Assembly (NCBI GenBank): GCA_003665825.1
Contig: QPFY01000013.1
Location: 62,001-126,000 of the forward strand
Length of the DNA stretch: 64,000 nt
Direction of reading: 5' to 3'
DNA from: Microbotryum silenes-acaulis
Lineage: Eukaryota; Basidiomycota; Microbotryomycetes; Microbotryales; Microbotryaceae
The notes beneath the pieces are model-generated. The model saw only the letters and a program-made list of their open reading frames with translations. It searched no databases and was not told where the DNA came from. A program made the position numbers and the translations under genes. This document shows, in pieces, positions 23,625-35,819 of the stretch (the stretch's first letter is position 1; each line of letters opens with the position of its first letter).

Positions 23625-25542
23625 CATGTCATCGAACTCGCTCGAGCAAACAGATCGCATTCGGAAACGGTTGAGCCAGAATCACAACCCTTGGTAAGCT
23701 TTCATAGCGTTGGTCATTTTCATGTTCTTTGCGTATGAAAAAAAAATGTCGGCCAGTCGAGGTCGCTTGGGTGTTGCAAATGCTTATCACAAGTCCGAGG
23801 CCTGCAGCCGCTGGCGCGGTTGCGGTCGCTGGTGATGTTCGCAACTCCGCACCTGCCGGCCTCTGATCGGATATGCCAGCCAACCCCTCGATCATCGGCG
23901 CTTGGCAAGGAACAGTGACATCGGCAATATTTCCCAGCTGTGTAAGCAGATATCATCTGTGCCGCCATTAGGGCGTCGAATGGTTCATTTCTCCGTTTGT
24001 TTGTTTTCTCCCCGAGTCACAATTTTGTGGCAACAGAGATTCAATGTAGCTCCTGTCCGGCTGTACTGCGCTAACGATCCTCACCGCGGAGAAGAAGCAC
24101 TACACATGTGGGCGCGATGTATCTTCTAGAAATAACGTCTTTACGGAACGAGCTGAAATGCAGAATGAGACTTTACCCATTCTCGATATCGAGCTTGAAG
24201 AGATCAGCCACAGGGCCGGCCAGAGACCAACAAGAGCCACAGTAAACTATGACGGAGTCATGACTGACACGACTCGAGACGCTTCAAGCAATGAATCGAT
24301 GCCGGAAGGAGATGTGGTTGTGTCATGTGAGCATCGTCGATCGATCGTCACGATGACGCTGATTCGATTCGGCGCTAGAGTGCTTCCCTCGGCTAAATAC
24401 CGCGTTTAGCACGCCCGCAGCGAACTGCGGCGCTTGGGTCGAAGCGCTTTTCGCTCTCCTCCCGCTCAGTCCTCCCGCTCACTTCTCATGTATCAACCCC
24501 CGAATTCAGCGTCCCGTGTTTAACCCAGCATGAATCATAGATTTTATCGATACTTTGAGGCTTTGCTCGTTCGCATACTTCCCTTCTCCACCGTAAGTAC
24601 CGCCGATCCAAACTTCCAGTGGTCTTCGCCGTCTCGTTGCGGCTCGCCAGCGCGCTCAAATGTGCACGCCATATCACGACTGACTCGGCTGACCCCCTGA
24701 ATCACCCTGATCGTTAGAAACTCGCTGCTGGCGAACTTCTAATTCGTCGAACACGGTCAACCAAGATATTGTTGCTACATTAAGTCATGGGAATCCTTCC
24801 TTGCGAGGTTTCGATCGAGAAGTGTGCCAAGCGAGGCTCGGGGGTAGGAGCACGGCGCAAAAAGGGAGACACCTTGAGGCGGCAGATCAACACCGCTGCA
24901 ACCCTGATTCGGCGATGGATCTTCGGTTTCACCCTCTCCCGAAGCGGCTTGAAGTTGTACGTACAGACCCTCGCGGGTTCCGTTCGCCTGAGCCTATCGA
25001 CTGTAGGCCGTAGTCTGGGCTCCGATGTTCAAGCGGATGCTATTGCATTTCTTGCAGAGCGGACTGGCTGACCTTGGAGCGATCGCACTCATTCGGAGCC
25101 TCCCCTCAGGTGAACATGTCCAATCTGGCGCCTTCAGCACATGCCTGGGTCCGTTTCATCCTCCCGATCTCTTGTCATCACACTTCTCTAACAACCAATT
25201 GTCGACTCTCCATTGCATGGCGCGCATTACCTCCTTCGATCCCGCGCAGTGGGCACTCGAACTTCATCTCCCGCACACTGCAGTGCGATGCCTTTACCGC
25301 ACAGTTTCCGACTTCGACCTCCGCAATGGTCGATTTCAACATTGGAATAGTCAAAGGTGAGTATTGGGTCGTTAGAGCCAAAGGAGTGCGCTGTCTGCAC
25401 AATCCTATGCTGACTGAGCAGTCCGAAACGGGTCACCTTAAAACGACGATTCTTGTTCGAGCACGCTCTCCTTCCTTGTCACGTCCCCAACGGCAGTCTC
25501 ATGACCGATTGAGCCAAAGTGTGCTCGTGGAACTCAACGGAT
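23625..25542. other. No recognisable gene
   Basis: Only short unrelated frames on both strands. The frame at 24787-25071 (+) has no recognisable motif. This is probably decayed intergenic or repeat DNA. Confidence 0.4.
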
Positions 25543-26234
25543 GATGGATCGGGCACCTGCGTCTGCGGTGTGGGAACTGGCGGAGAGCGCAGTACGTATG
25601 TGGCTGTCTAGCAGGGCTGCTTCAAGGTGACTGACGACTGCGCGACGATACTACGCAGGGCTTCTTGGCTTTCCTAGCTAAGGGAAGACATTCAGACGAA
25701 GGAGTTCTGCATCTCATACAATCTGGCACCTCAGAGAGGGGTTGACCAACGTCAATCAGTTCGTGGTCTGCAAGCTCCCCGGGGGCCCTAGCCGCTCAAT
25801 GAACATGTCGCTTGAAGCTTGCGGGCTGTGGGCAAAATGGAACCACAAAACATCGCAGACCGCCATCAGCTCAAAAATCTTGCACTGCCTTCAGCTAACT
25901 TGTCGTATGACAATTTGCGACGTCTCCTGGTTCCACTCCGTCCACAGCGGACCACAGCTGGCAAGCTTCCACGAACATTTTTATCGAGCCGCTAGGGCCC
26001 CCGAGGAGCTGACAAACTGTGAACTGGTTGATGTTGGTCAACCCCTCTATGAGGTGCCATAGCCTGGCGACCTCCTTCGTCTGGATGTCCTGCCTTAGCT
26101 AGGAAACCCAAGACTCCCTGCGTAGATCTGGTCGCGCAGTCGTCAGTCACCTTGAACTTGTGGCCTCGGATATGAATTGCGCTTTGTACAACTTCCGACG
26201 CCGCCGACGCAAGGCGCCAATCACCCATCCCGTG
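25543..26234. repeat. Imperfect palindrome of a repeated coding-like fragment
   Basis: The left arm (about 25543-25888) and right arm (about 25889-26234) are reverse complements at roughly 75-80% identity by eye, meeting with almost no spacer near 25889. Matching blocks include TTCAAGGTGACTGACGACTG (25621) against its complement ending at 26156. On the reverse strand the right arm reads MGDWRLASAASEVVQSAIHI then KFKVTDDCATRSTQGVLGFL; the left arm forward gives a decayed version (MMDRAPASAVWELAESAVRM). The two copies look like an inverted duplication of one old mobile-element fragment whose family I do not recognise. Confidence 0.6.
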
Positions 26235-26607
26235 GAGGTCCACGAGCAAACCTTTCACTGGCTCGATCGATCATGATGTTGCCGTTTGAAAATGACGGGG
26301 AAGGAGATCGTACTCGAACAAGACTCCTAGTCCTAGGTGATTTTGCAAGATTGTCTATTCTAGGTGACTTTGTAGGGCGCCAGAATGAGAATTCATTTCA
26401 TGCCAGGACAGTAACCTTAATATCCCGAGAAAGAAGGCTTCGAGGATTGGAGAGCTACTAAGGAGATGAGAATGGAAGCCCAGAACAGACCAAAGGAAGG
26501 ACGAGGACGCTCACGCTCGGAACTGCGAGCTTGAGCTCGACGCTGGGAAGGATTGAACCCTTTCGTATTAGTTCCATCGTGCAATCCGTGCATACATCAC
26601 ATACAAC

Positions 26608-26817
26608 TCACTCGTGGTTTTGGTCGTGGTCGTGGGTAGCCTGGTGCACCGGTTGTCCCGTTGCCTGAGCGCCGACCTCGCCAGCAGCAGCGGCGAAAGT
26701 GACACGAGAGCCATCCAGCATCGTGGTGAAAAAGCTGAGGTTCGACTGCGCGAAACGGATGCCACGAGCCCACAAGTGCTCTACTAACAGCTTTGCTTTG
26801 TTCGCCCGTATGGTCAA
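26608..26817 (-). other. Unrecognised reverse-strand frame partly inside the inverted repeat
   Basis: A 69-residue frame begins with the last 86 bp of the left arm of the inverted repeat and continues into unique DNA. It reads IRANKAKLLVEHLWARGIRFA then FFTTMLDGSRVTFAAAAGEV and ends in a His/Gln/Asp-rich tail. It looks coding-like (heptad-like helix then strand), but no family is recognised and no start is convincing. The corresponding part of the right arm runs on into a different ending at about 27861. Confidence 0.3.
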
Positions 26818-27181
26818 GATAAACGAAACGGATAATCGGCCAGGTGTTGGAAAATCAGCAGTGAAACACGCTTTGCTGGTGGGACCGGGTCATCTGACGC
26901 GTGGGAGACCGAATGCTGCGCGCTCTGGTCCGAACGATGGGGCGGGGCGACGCGCGGCGCGCAAGGTGCCGACCATCGTCGCCTTCTCCCCATTCACTGC
27001 ACGTTTCTGGCACACCATGCAGCCAGAACAGAACGAAGCAAACAACGAAGTACAACAGCAGGCGGAGCAGGGCCGTGATCCTCCCGATCAAGTCCCTGCA
27101 CTTCGTCCGTGGCATGACCGGCCGTTTTGGAGTCGGCCTGCTGCGATCGTGCGAACCAACCGTAGGTGGCTTTCGATCTCC
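26732..27181 (+). repeat. 450-bp inverted repeat, left arm
   Basis: Position x here pairs with 54557-x in the right arm. The six-frame reading of the arm matches that of its partner for about 145 consecutive codons, so no difference is visible. The outer boundary is at AAGCTGAGG (26732); the inner edge is at 27181. Confidence 0.9.
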
Positions 27182-27375
27182 CCTCATAGCCTCGATAGTC
27201 CGACCTGGCTGACCTCCTCATATATCGATCCGCAACACACTCGTGTACAGCGATGTGGTCTTGTATCGTCGCATTCCTGATCGTGGTATCAATTGATACC
27301 ATGGTTTTCGTCATGCTGGCACGCTCTCGCATCATTTTCGCCGCTGGTCTGCTCGTAGAGGTCCTCGGAAGCGCC

Positions 27376-27825
27376 GGAGATCGAAAGCCACCTACGGTTG
27401 GTTCGCACGATCGCAGCAGGCCGACTCCAAAACGGCCGGTCATGCCACGGACGAAGTGCAGGGACTTGATCGGGAGGATCACGGCCCTGCTCCGCCTGCT
27501 GTTGTACTTCGTTGTTTGCTTCGTTCTGTTCTGGCTGCATGGTGTGCCAGAAACGTGCAGTGAATGGGGAGAAGGCGACGATGGTCGGCACCTTGCGCGC
27601 CGCGCGTCGCCCCGCCCCATCGTTCGGACCAGAGCGCGCAGCATTCGGTCTCCCACGCGTCAGATGACCCGGTCCCACCAGCAAAGCGTGTTTCACTGCT
27701 GATTTTCCAACACCTGGCCGATTATCCGTTTCGTTTATCTTGACCATACGGGCGAACAAAGCAAAGCTGTTAGTAGAGCACTTGTGGGCTCGTGGCATCC
27801 GTTTCGCGCAGTCGAACCTCAGCTT
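27376..27825 (-). repeat. 450-bp inverted repeat, right arm
   Basis: Exact reverse complement of 26732-27181 as far as I can see, across a 194-bp spacer (27182-27375). No target duplication was found at the outer edges (GTGGTGAA against GTTCATCT), which argues against a simple foldback transposon. Confidence 0.9.
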
Positions 27826-29119
27826 GTTCATCTACACTGTAGGCACTAGCATCTGGTGATGTACGAGCCATATGCTGCGAGCGCTCGGGGAATTTTTCTC
27901 GGTTGATCTCTCGTCGTGCCTGCCCCAAGCTGTGCTTTCCGGGCGATTGGGTGGTGAGCGATGTCGGTTGCCGAGCAACGGCTCCCCCCGATCGCCTCAT
28001 GCGAGGCCCGAGGCCGCTGCGCTCAACCGTCCTCGGAATGCTCGATGCTTCACGTGATAGCTTTGACCCTGGTCTTTGAGAGTGTTTTTAGTGGTGATCA
28101 AAGTACCAACTACGAGACCCAACATCAATCCCTTGCATGATTTTACTTTTCCCGCGACGTCATTGAGACTCCTGCCTTTTTGAGTTCACGGTCCCTGTTG
28201 CTCCTCCGATCGGCGATCTTTCGCCTCGGAGGTAGTCAATCGCCATGCCGATCAGAAGGTACAGGGCCTCGTTGCGCTCGAAGGATTTGTCATCATCATG
28301 AACGTAGACTTCGCACCCCGTGTAAAGCGCTGACTCGCAATGCTATTGCACGGTTATTCCAGCTCACCCGTTGAATCTGCCAGTCCAGGTCGAGGGTGAG
28401 GAGGTGGTTCTTGGCCTCTAGCACTCTACACTGTATAATCGTTTTCTGCATCTGAGTTACCCTATAATATCCGATTTTCGTCCTTGGCCATGTTGATGTT
28501 GACACCAACTCGAAAGGAACGTTGGGTGACTGCAAGTCTACCTGCGCCGTGAGATCCGTCGGAATCCGTCGGCCTTTGCCGCGGGTGGGCAATAGCCTGT
28601 TGGAATGTTCTGTCTATCCGCGGAGGCGCGATGTGGAAGATTAGACGAGGGAAACTTTGAATTATTTTGCTTCCTCTCTCACCATGTGATGAATCTGAGA
28701 ACGTCTTCGTGCACTCGCTACCACCGACACGTGCTAAACCTCCGGTGGGGTGCCTACAGATGGAAGTGGAACCGTAAAGTCGTTTTAAACAACGCGAGCT
28801 GAGCTGACTGGCCATGATCGGCTAGTAGCCTGGTGCTCCGGCGTGGCGGGATCCCTGCAGGGAAAGCAGACGCGATCGATCCTCTGTATGAAAAGTTTGA
28901 AATCGATATTGACGTGCGCTCAGTACACAAAGATACGACACCACCATCTGCTTTATCAAGGTCTACGTACTCGCTACCCATTTATCGTGTACTGCAGCAC
29001 AGTCACCTCAAGTCATTAGATTGTCCGACGATGACCTCGCCCGACGCTTCGGATAAACTGCTGAGCTCGTCAAGCTAACCCGGATAGAATTCACAATACA
29101 CAAACACAATGAAGAGAGC
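27826..29119. other. No recognisable gene
   Basis: Reverse-strand frames at 28296-28592 and 28462-28815 have a coding-like stretch (VDLQSPNVPFELVSTSTW) but no continuity or known motif. Forward frames near 28833-29078 are likewise unassigned. Nothing can be named. Confidence 0.4.
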
Positions 29120-30097
29120 TCAAACAGGGACTACGCGTTTCCCTTCCATCCTAGCAGCAGGGGCTCGGTGGCAGGGTCGGGGATGGCCTGATCCACCGCT
29201 CGAGGGAGGGAGCAGCGCAGGGACCCCAATGATCTCGGAGTCATCCGGAATGATCATCGCTCTCGCATCAACAGTATTCTCGAATTCGAACTCGATATCC
29301 TCAATCCCGTCAAGCCGAATTCCACGCTCTATTATGGTGAGAGAAAAGCAACGGGGGCCTGATGAGCGTCTCTCCGGGTGACAGAGACGCGGACAGGCGT
29401 GGAGAAAACTCACTCCTCAGGTGTCGCAACTCGTCCTCGGTGAAAGCGCCAGTTTTGGGTACACGTAGTTCAGGAAAAAGAAACGAGTGGGTAGGCGCGG
29501 AAGCCGCGGAAGGCTTGGAACCGAACATGAGCGCCCTGCGATCGCGCTCGATGGAAGGCAAGTCCGGCAAGCGCTCGTTGAGGTTGTCGGATCGGCGAAG
29601 CGGCGGGTCGAGCTCGGGGTGGCGGGAGTTGTAATCCTTGATGTATAGCTCACGAGTCCAGTGCAGAGCTGGAGAGGATAGAATAACAAGTCACTCGTTT
29701 GAACGTCAATGGGGCTATTCTGGTCCGCCTTAGCAACGGGACTAAATTCGATACGCCACTCACCAACGCCCGTGTCTCGGAAGATCTTCTGCATGTCGCT
29801 GCCAGCGCGGCTGCGTGTTGCCCATTGCTCGCGCCAAGCGATCCACATCTCGGACGAGAGAAGGTTTCAACCTGACTGTTGGCGTAGCTGGGCATCCCTT
29901 TGTGCGTAGTACTGTCTCAAGGCGTCGTGATACGCGACCAGCTCGACCCAGGTTGCTTCGCCGACTGTTTGCCAGATCTGCTCAAGCTCCTTGTAGTAGC
30001 GGAGGCTGACAAGCGGCACTCTCAAAAAAAAGGTTGCGAGACTGTAAGGGAAGAAAGGCTCGCGCTTGTCGAGTAGCATACGCAAGGGGATACCCAT
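29120..30097 (-). pseudogene. Hypothetical protein gene with an in-frame TGA
   Basis: Three exons (30097-29764, 29668-29414, 29328-29120) join in frame through two GT-AG introns of 95 and 85 bp, a total of 266 codons. The reading frame is interrupted by one TGA at 29867-29869, between RDAQLRQQSG and NLLSSEMWIAWREQW; sense sequence continues in the same frame on both sides. The protein begins GIPLRMLLDKREPFFPYSLA, has YYKELEQIWQTVGEATW, then ALHWTRELYIKDYNSRHPEL and a C-terminal region ending in EFEFENTVDARAMIIPDDSE. No family is recognised. With sense sequence on both sides, the simplest view is a recently disabled gene (CGA to TGA would be a single transition). A real shorter protein of 76 residues or a recoded stop are alternatives. 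Confidence 0.5.
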
Positions 30098-30534
30098 CTC
30101 GACTGTCGACCACGCCTACGATGGGACGTCGTTCGAAAGCCGGCTCGTCTCGTACGCCGTGGCCGATCGGCGATGACACGTGATCGCGTGGTCGAACTTG
30201 CTGCTTCCCGGCGCGGCTGGCCAGTGTTTACAGTTCGAGTCCAGATAGATCGACCGAGCTCGTTCAGCGAGCTGACTGTTTCGGCGAGGCTGAGATGGAA
30301 GTGTGGGAGGGAGGCCTGTGCCGCACGGGAATGCCGGTCACGTGCGCAACTTAATCACGCAAGAAGACAGGCAGGAGCAGGCGTTCGAGGTGCTGGTGGA
30401 CCGTAGTCAGGGGACAATTCTCAGTTGGGTGGGAGGACAGGTGATAGTCCGGGTCTCGTGAGTTGTGTGACTTAAGGCAAGGAGCGTGGCGCGACTGGTC
30501 AAGCGTGGAGCGGCCGGGCAAGCGCAGCCACGGT
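30098..30534. other. Intergenic, no gene seen
   Basis: Presumed 5' flank of the reverse-strand hypothetical gene, ending at the left end of TIR element A. Confidence 0.4.
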
Positions 30535-32287
30535 AGGACCCGGGAAAGCTCAGCCCAATGTGCGTCTCGAAAAACGGCGATTTTTGGCCGATTTGTACAT
30601 CGGGATGAGGTGTCTGAGGGGTCGATTTGTACATATTTTCGGTCGTACATTGGAAGACTTCCTAAAACATGAAAATTCAATGTCGTGAAATTGCCCAAAA
30701 ATCGCTCTCCAACAGCCAGAAATACGAAAAATCGCTCCGACGACGCGACCCGGTACTAACGTCGCGTCCGCTTTGACAGCCGGCCGCTTGGATCCTGCGA
30801 AGGTCCCGACCGCTTATCGGCTCCGCTCCCTCCGTCTGCATTGCCCCTCTCCTCGCCAGCATGCGCAAGTCCCTTCCGAAGCGGGGCCAAGGACGCTGCA
30901 AGGACCCCTTTGAAGCTTTGCAGCTAGCAATATCGCGCTTGCGCCTGTGGGTCCAGGACTCGCCAAGTGTGGCCGTCGAAGCCAAAACCAGCTGGGGGCT
31001 CAACGGTCTGCATGCTCGAGTTGTAGGTGTCAAGGCAGCTGACGACCGGTGACCATTCAAGAAGAAGATTCGAGCTTGGCCGCGGCTGTTGCGATTGGTG
31101 AAGACTCCGGAACTGGCTTGCGTAGGAAAGAGCTCCTGAATCACGATGTTGGAGACGAGTCCGAGGGATTCGGTGCTCTCAACACTGCAGGGAGGCGTTG
31201 CTGGTGACGGCTTTGTGTAAATATAGCGCACTGTGGTGCATACAGAGGCCGACGTGATGAGCAAGTTTTCTCAATTGCAGTGAGGGGGTTCGAAATGCAA
31301 CAAGCAAGGTGCTTGCCAGCTTGAAGTACGCGGCGTCGCGTTTGTCATTGACCTCAACATTGCTCAGCCAATCAACGTTATCCGAGATGGTTGACTTCAG
31401 CTGCTCGACAGAGTCCAGATGTTGCCAGAATGCTTCGGGCGAGTGTTCCACTATCGACATAAGGGGATCGAACCTCGATGGATTGATAGCCGGTGGCGTA
31501 CAATTCTCGAAGATCGTGAGTCTTGTTGAATAAGGCGCGGGTGGTGCTATTGGGGCGAATCTGATGCCGATGGAATGTTGACTCTAACTCGGATACGGCG
31601 AGCGTTGCGGTCAGGTCAGGCCGGGTAAATTTGAACGCGAGAAGCTCGCCGACAGTGAGCTCGGCAACAGGAGTCAGGAGACATCATAATAGCGGCGAAT
31701 TGCTCATCTGGAATCTCGAGCACATCGTCTAAGAGCAGTTGAATTCGTGTATCTGGAGGGGCTGCTGTAGATGACATGCTGTCCTCTTAACCCTCAGCAA
31801 GGGCACGCAGGGAAGTGCGCAGAAGGATACTCGCGACGTGGCACAAGGTGAGGGTGGTCAGAGGCTGTCAGGAGCGTCTATTGGCATTTGTTTCACTTCC
31901 AGCGCCCTTGATTTGGTGAGCGTCTGTACGTCTGTGAGCTCTGTGAGCGTGAAGCATTTTTTTGCATTACAATCGGCTCGCGCGTCCAATTTCGTTCAGA
32001 AACTCATTCAGACTAATGGGCCGCCAGTTGGCCCGCGGCGCGCGCCTACTTATACTGATCCCAGACCGCCGCCGCTGATACGTGCTCGGCCATCGGCCGA
32101 GCAGGGGACGACCAGGGAGGTGCGAGGTCGGGGTACATCGATTTGTACCACATCCAGGACGTACATCCAAGATCTGGAGTGCCAAATTTCCCGATTTGTA
32201 CCACTTTTGAGTCGCAGTTTGGGGTTCGGAGGGTCCGATTTGTACATTTTCGGGGACGCACATTGGGCTGAGCTTTCCCGGGTCCTG
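30535..32287. mobile_element. TIR element A, non-autonomous, with internal GATTTGTAC repeats
   Basis: The left end (from 30535) and the reverse complement of the right end (to 32287) share AGGACCCGGGAAAGC followed by TCAGCCCAATGTGCGTC, about 32 matching bases. The outer sequences CCACGGT (30528-30534) and CCACGGTG (32288-32295) may be a target duplication of 7-8 bp with a small deletion at the left end. The motif GATTTGTAC occurs five times near the ends (30590, 30624, 32140, 32193, 32237), always in the same orientation. Reverse-strand frames inside (30677-31264, 31179-31460) show no transposase motif. The same end sequence occurs in element B at 51449. Confidence 0.7.
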
Positions 32288-33245
32288 CCACGGTGGCAAC
32301 TTGAATCTACTCTACTTGAGTTCTTGAAGCTGCTTGACTGAGAATGCGGGTTTAAATTTCAGCTAGCCTACTCAAAACAGCGACTCTACTACTAATAGAG
32401 CGCTGGACCTCGATTGAGCACGAAAAGCTGAAATACTAGTAATAGTAGCCAGATTGCTACTTAACGCTGACTTGAAACCTCTCAGCGAACCCCCACTTTG
32501 AAGCTACTTCAAGTTGAAAGTTGATGATGCCTTGACTCGGAGCGGCCTTGAGGCTTGCACTGACCGTGCCGGCCGGCGTCACCACAACCGGCGCCAGAAA
32601 TCTCCGACTCCGAGTTGATGTGGCCACTCGGCCACCATCATCATACGCGTGAAGGTGAAGGAATCGGGGGGTGGTCTGGTACCGACTTCAAGTTGGATTG
32701 TTTTGAAGTGGGTTGGAATGACACACTTTCCGACTACATCAATCACGTTTGGCTCAACGGCTTTCTCACTTTTAAGAATGAAAAACCATACCAAGTTCTG
32801 CCCACAGGAGCCCTCACCTTAGTCCGAACTTTCCCAGCATGTGTGGGTCACGATGTAGAAAATTTCGCGTAGAAGGTCTGCCAAGACATCTCAGAGCTAA
32901 GTGCAACAGTCGTCTTCCACCCCCCAGTACTAGTAGCTGCGCGGAAAAAAAGACTCCTCCACCAGACCAGATGCGTCGGTCAGCTCTGTCCCAAAGGACT
33001 CGAGAGCTCGACCCGCGATAGAAAAACTCGTTCTGTTCGAGGAGAGCGTGGTTGAAAGTTTACAGGTGGCCGGACAAACGGGCATTCTCGTGCGGGTCGT
33101 CTCTCGTCTCCAAGCTTCCCGGGGCTCCCTTCCTTCCCCTCCCGCAGCACAGGGGCTCCCGCAGGAGATGAAGGGCGATGCGAATGGTCCTCGACACACA
33201 GGTATCTCTGCCAACATGCACTGTAATTTGATTCAAACGCTCACA
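32288..33245. other. No recognisable gene
   Basis: Short complementary ACTACTAATAG / ACTAGTAATAGTAG words occur near 32380-32450. No domain or gene was seen. Confidence 0.4.
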
Positions 33246-35495
33246 CTACGGAAACAGCACCCGTCCTGCTCTATCCCTGGGGGCTCTAGGTGGTTCACTC
33301 TCCGACGCGTTCCTTTGCCCCATGCCCACGAGCAACGCATTCAAGTCCGAGGCCAACTGGCGGTGCGAGAATTCGCCGCTTGCCCAACGAGGTTCGAGGA
33401 CGGCGGTTTCGTCGACCTGCGCAGCCCACGAAGTGCGCTGCACACCCAGACCGCAGTACTTGGCGACCGTCTGGACGAGCGTCGCCAGATCCTCCTTCCA
33501 AAACTCCTTGAAAGGCTCGAACAACTCTTGCGCTCCCCAAGGTGCTAGGAAGAGCATCGTCTTCGAGTCGACGGCGCCCCATTTCGAATTCCACAGCTGC
33601 CAAATGCTTGTGATTTCGTCCGAAAGCTCGCTCGAGTCGTCGGGCCCATTAGGCTGTATGAATACGGCAAACATGGTCACTTAGACGAGTGACTCGATAT
33701 CATGCCATGGCTGGTGAAGAAACGTAGGTCGGCCTTCGTGCTCCTCCACCAACTCCCGCGCACGATATGCAAGCGTCCCCTGGCGTTGTCCGTCACGTCG
33801 GCAATGATCAGCAACGATAGAGTGCGGCGGGCTTGCCAGAGGCACCCTTGATCAATCAGGGAAAGACACTCACGACCTTTTTCTTGCGTTCGGCTTCCCC
33901 CTCTGGCCCGTCCATGAACACCGCAGTGTCGTAATCAATCAACACCCCGTTGCCGTCAGATGCGACCATGACGTTCGCGGCGGATACATCCCGATGAAGG
34001 ATACGAAGGCGGTAAAGGCTGTCTAGGCCTGCAGTGGATTGGGTGCCACCGTGATCAGCCAATGGCGCAAGGAAAACGTATCACAGAGGAAGATTGAACG
34101 CCCATACCTCGAACGGCGCCCAAAATAACGCGCGTCAACGCTTCGGTCGAGTCGACGACGCAGATGGGTTCGAAGCAGTGCTCGTGGAACGTCACCTCCA
34201 TCGCGCGCGGCTTGAGACCCCGCGCTCTGAAGGGGAGATCCGTAGGGAGGAAGTGGGGGACGACGACAAAGTCACTCTCGCGATACACGTCGACGGTGTT
34301 GGTGAGCCCTTGTCGATCCTCGGGTGACGCGTTAGCGATGGCGAGACGGATGCGATCGTGTTCATCGCAGCGAGCTTCTTCGACGAACGAGACCGTCATC
34401 GCATACTCGACATGCGTAGTCGAACCTTCGCCGCCTGTCGAAACGCGGAACGCCGAAGTGTGACGTCCAAAGATGGAGTCGGACTTGTAGAGTGTTTCGA
34501 GGATTCTGATATCTTCGAGAGGAGGGGAGCCCGAGAGACGCTTGTCAAACAGCGGAACGCGAGATGGAAGTTCGCACGACGGAAACGAGAACGAGGCCGA
34601 ATCCACACGGTCACGCAGTGAGGAGATGATGCCGAGCTCGCGATCGCTCAGGCTGAGCAGTCTCGCCAGAAAGGTTGCAAGGTCACCATTCGCTTCGGTA
34701 CAGTAGATTGTGGGGCTGCAAAAACGACCGCTTGGAGTATGGAGGACGATCTCGAGGATGTTGTCACAGAGGTCGAACCCGAACGCGTGAGATCGAAGCG
34801 ATTGCGAGACGAGCGCGGAAAGGGATTCTCGTAGGCGCTCAGGGCCGGACAATATATCCGAGTCGGAGTCGGATGGATCGACACTCGGCGTCCTGCTAAT
34901 TTCGGCAACGGCAGCAACTTGTGACCACGACCGCGGATCATCGTAGGCATCCTTGTCGACGTCGTCGTCCGATGTCCAGGTAGCTACCAGACTTGGGTCG
35001 GCCTCGAATGCTTCGCGAGTGAGGAGGACGACGTCCGGGATAACCGAAGGATTATGAACGTCAACGCTTTTGTTATCTTCTTGAAAGCTCAGCAACCGAC
35101 CTCGACTCTTCTGTTCACTCGGTGGTTACACTCAGCTCGGGCACGTTCACCAGAGACCGATGGCCATCATGTGCCCTGCGCGCACTCACCAACGTCGGCT
35201 TTCCGTCTTCCCACACGATCTCTGGGACGACGGTCGTGTCAATGTCGTCGGTCAACGGCGCGAGGAAAAAGTCCTCCAATCCCGCCCATTCGATCTCGCG
35301 GTCTCCGTTATTGTTCTCGCCGGTTGAGAAGCCCAGACCCCTGAGCCTAGTCACGCGACTGAAACGACGAACGGGGGGTAGCTTGGTGTCGCTTTGATCC
35401 GGAAGCTGTCGGTTGTGCTGACTCGTACTGGCAGAGCTGAGGGGCGCTCGCTGTTCGTCACTGCATCGAGTCTCCCCGAGCTGAGCGTGGGACAT
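33246..35495 (-). pseudogene. FunK1-like fungal protein kinase paralogue 1, in-frame stop
   Basis: Exon 1 (35495-35190) and exon 2 (35110-34108) are joined by a GT-AG intron. A third exon from 34028 holds the kinase core LRILHRDVSAANVMVASDGNGVLIDYD, which matches the FunK1 pattern LHRDISxxNI...LIDFD. A further exon (about 33800-33684) has GTLAYRARELVEEHE and [11 protein letters not shown], equivalent to the FunK1 segment with HDLES. At 33681-33683 a TAA stops the frame where the paralogue at 56.7 kb has a tyrosine; homologous sequence (TMFAVFIQP...) continues in frame to 33246. The region before the core (about 330 residues) is also conserved in the two paralogues. The catalytic HRD and Asn are present, so the stop is the main lesion. 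FunK1 kinases are expanded in basidiomycetes and of unknown function. If the stop is real, this is a young pseudogene. Confidence 0.7.
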
Positions 35496-35628
35496 CACGC
35501 TATGGTGAGGAGGTAAAGGAAGTTTTTGAGACTGTACATGGGCAACACCGGCCGCAACACATGTCCGCACATGTGCGGACACTCGTCACACCGGGTATGA
35601 CGACAGCTGACGGTTGCCACTGCACTCG

Positions 35629-35790
35629 CAGGGTTCCTCATTAGATAGGATAAGCTCGCAGTAAAAACCTATCTAAAAAAAATTGGGCTCAGTGCCCTTA
35701 TCTATCTATCTCCCATCTTAGTCAGATATCTTGGACAGATGCCTAGATATCTAATAGAAGCGGACTAAGATGAAATACAGGTAGTGGCTC
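35629..35790 (+). repeat. Truncated copy of the hAT-like element, left end only
   Basis: It starts with CAGGGTTCCTCATTAGAT (one difference from the 17530 end) and follows the same subterminal sequence (CTATCTCCCATCTTAGTCAG and TGCCTAGATATCTAAT) for about 160 bp. It then loses similarity. No right end is present nearby. Confidence 0.8.
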
Positions 35791-35819
35791 GAGAAAGGAT
35801 GGGGCTCGGGTGAGCTCTT

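Noticed and set aside
26732..27825. Foldback (long-TIR) transposon for the 450-bp inverted repeat
   Set aside because: No target-site duplication at the outer edges and no second copy in the window; inverted duplication or assembly error remain the main options.
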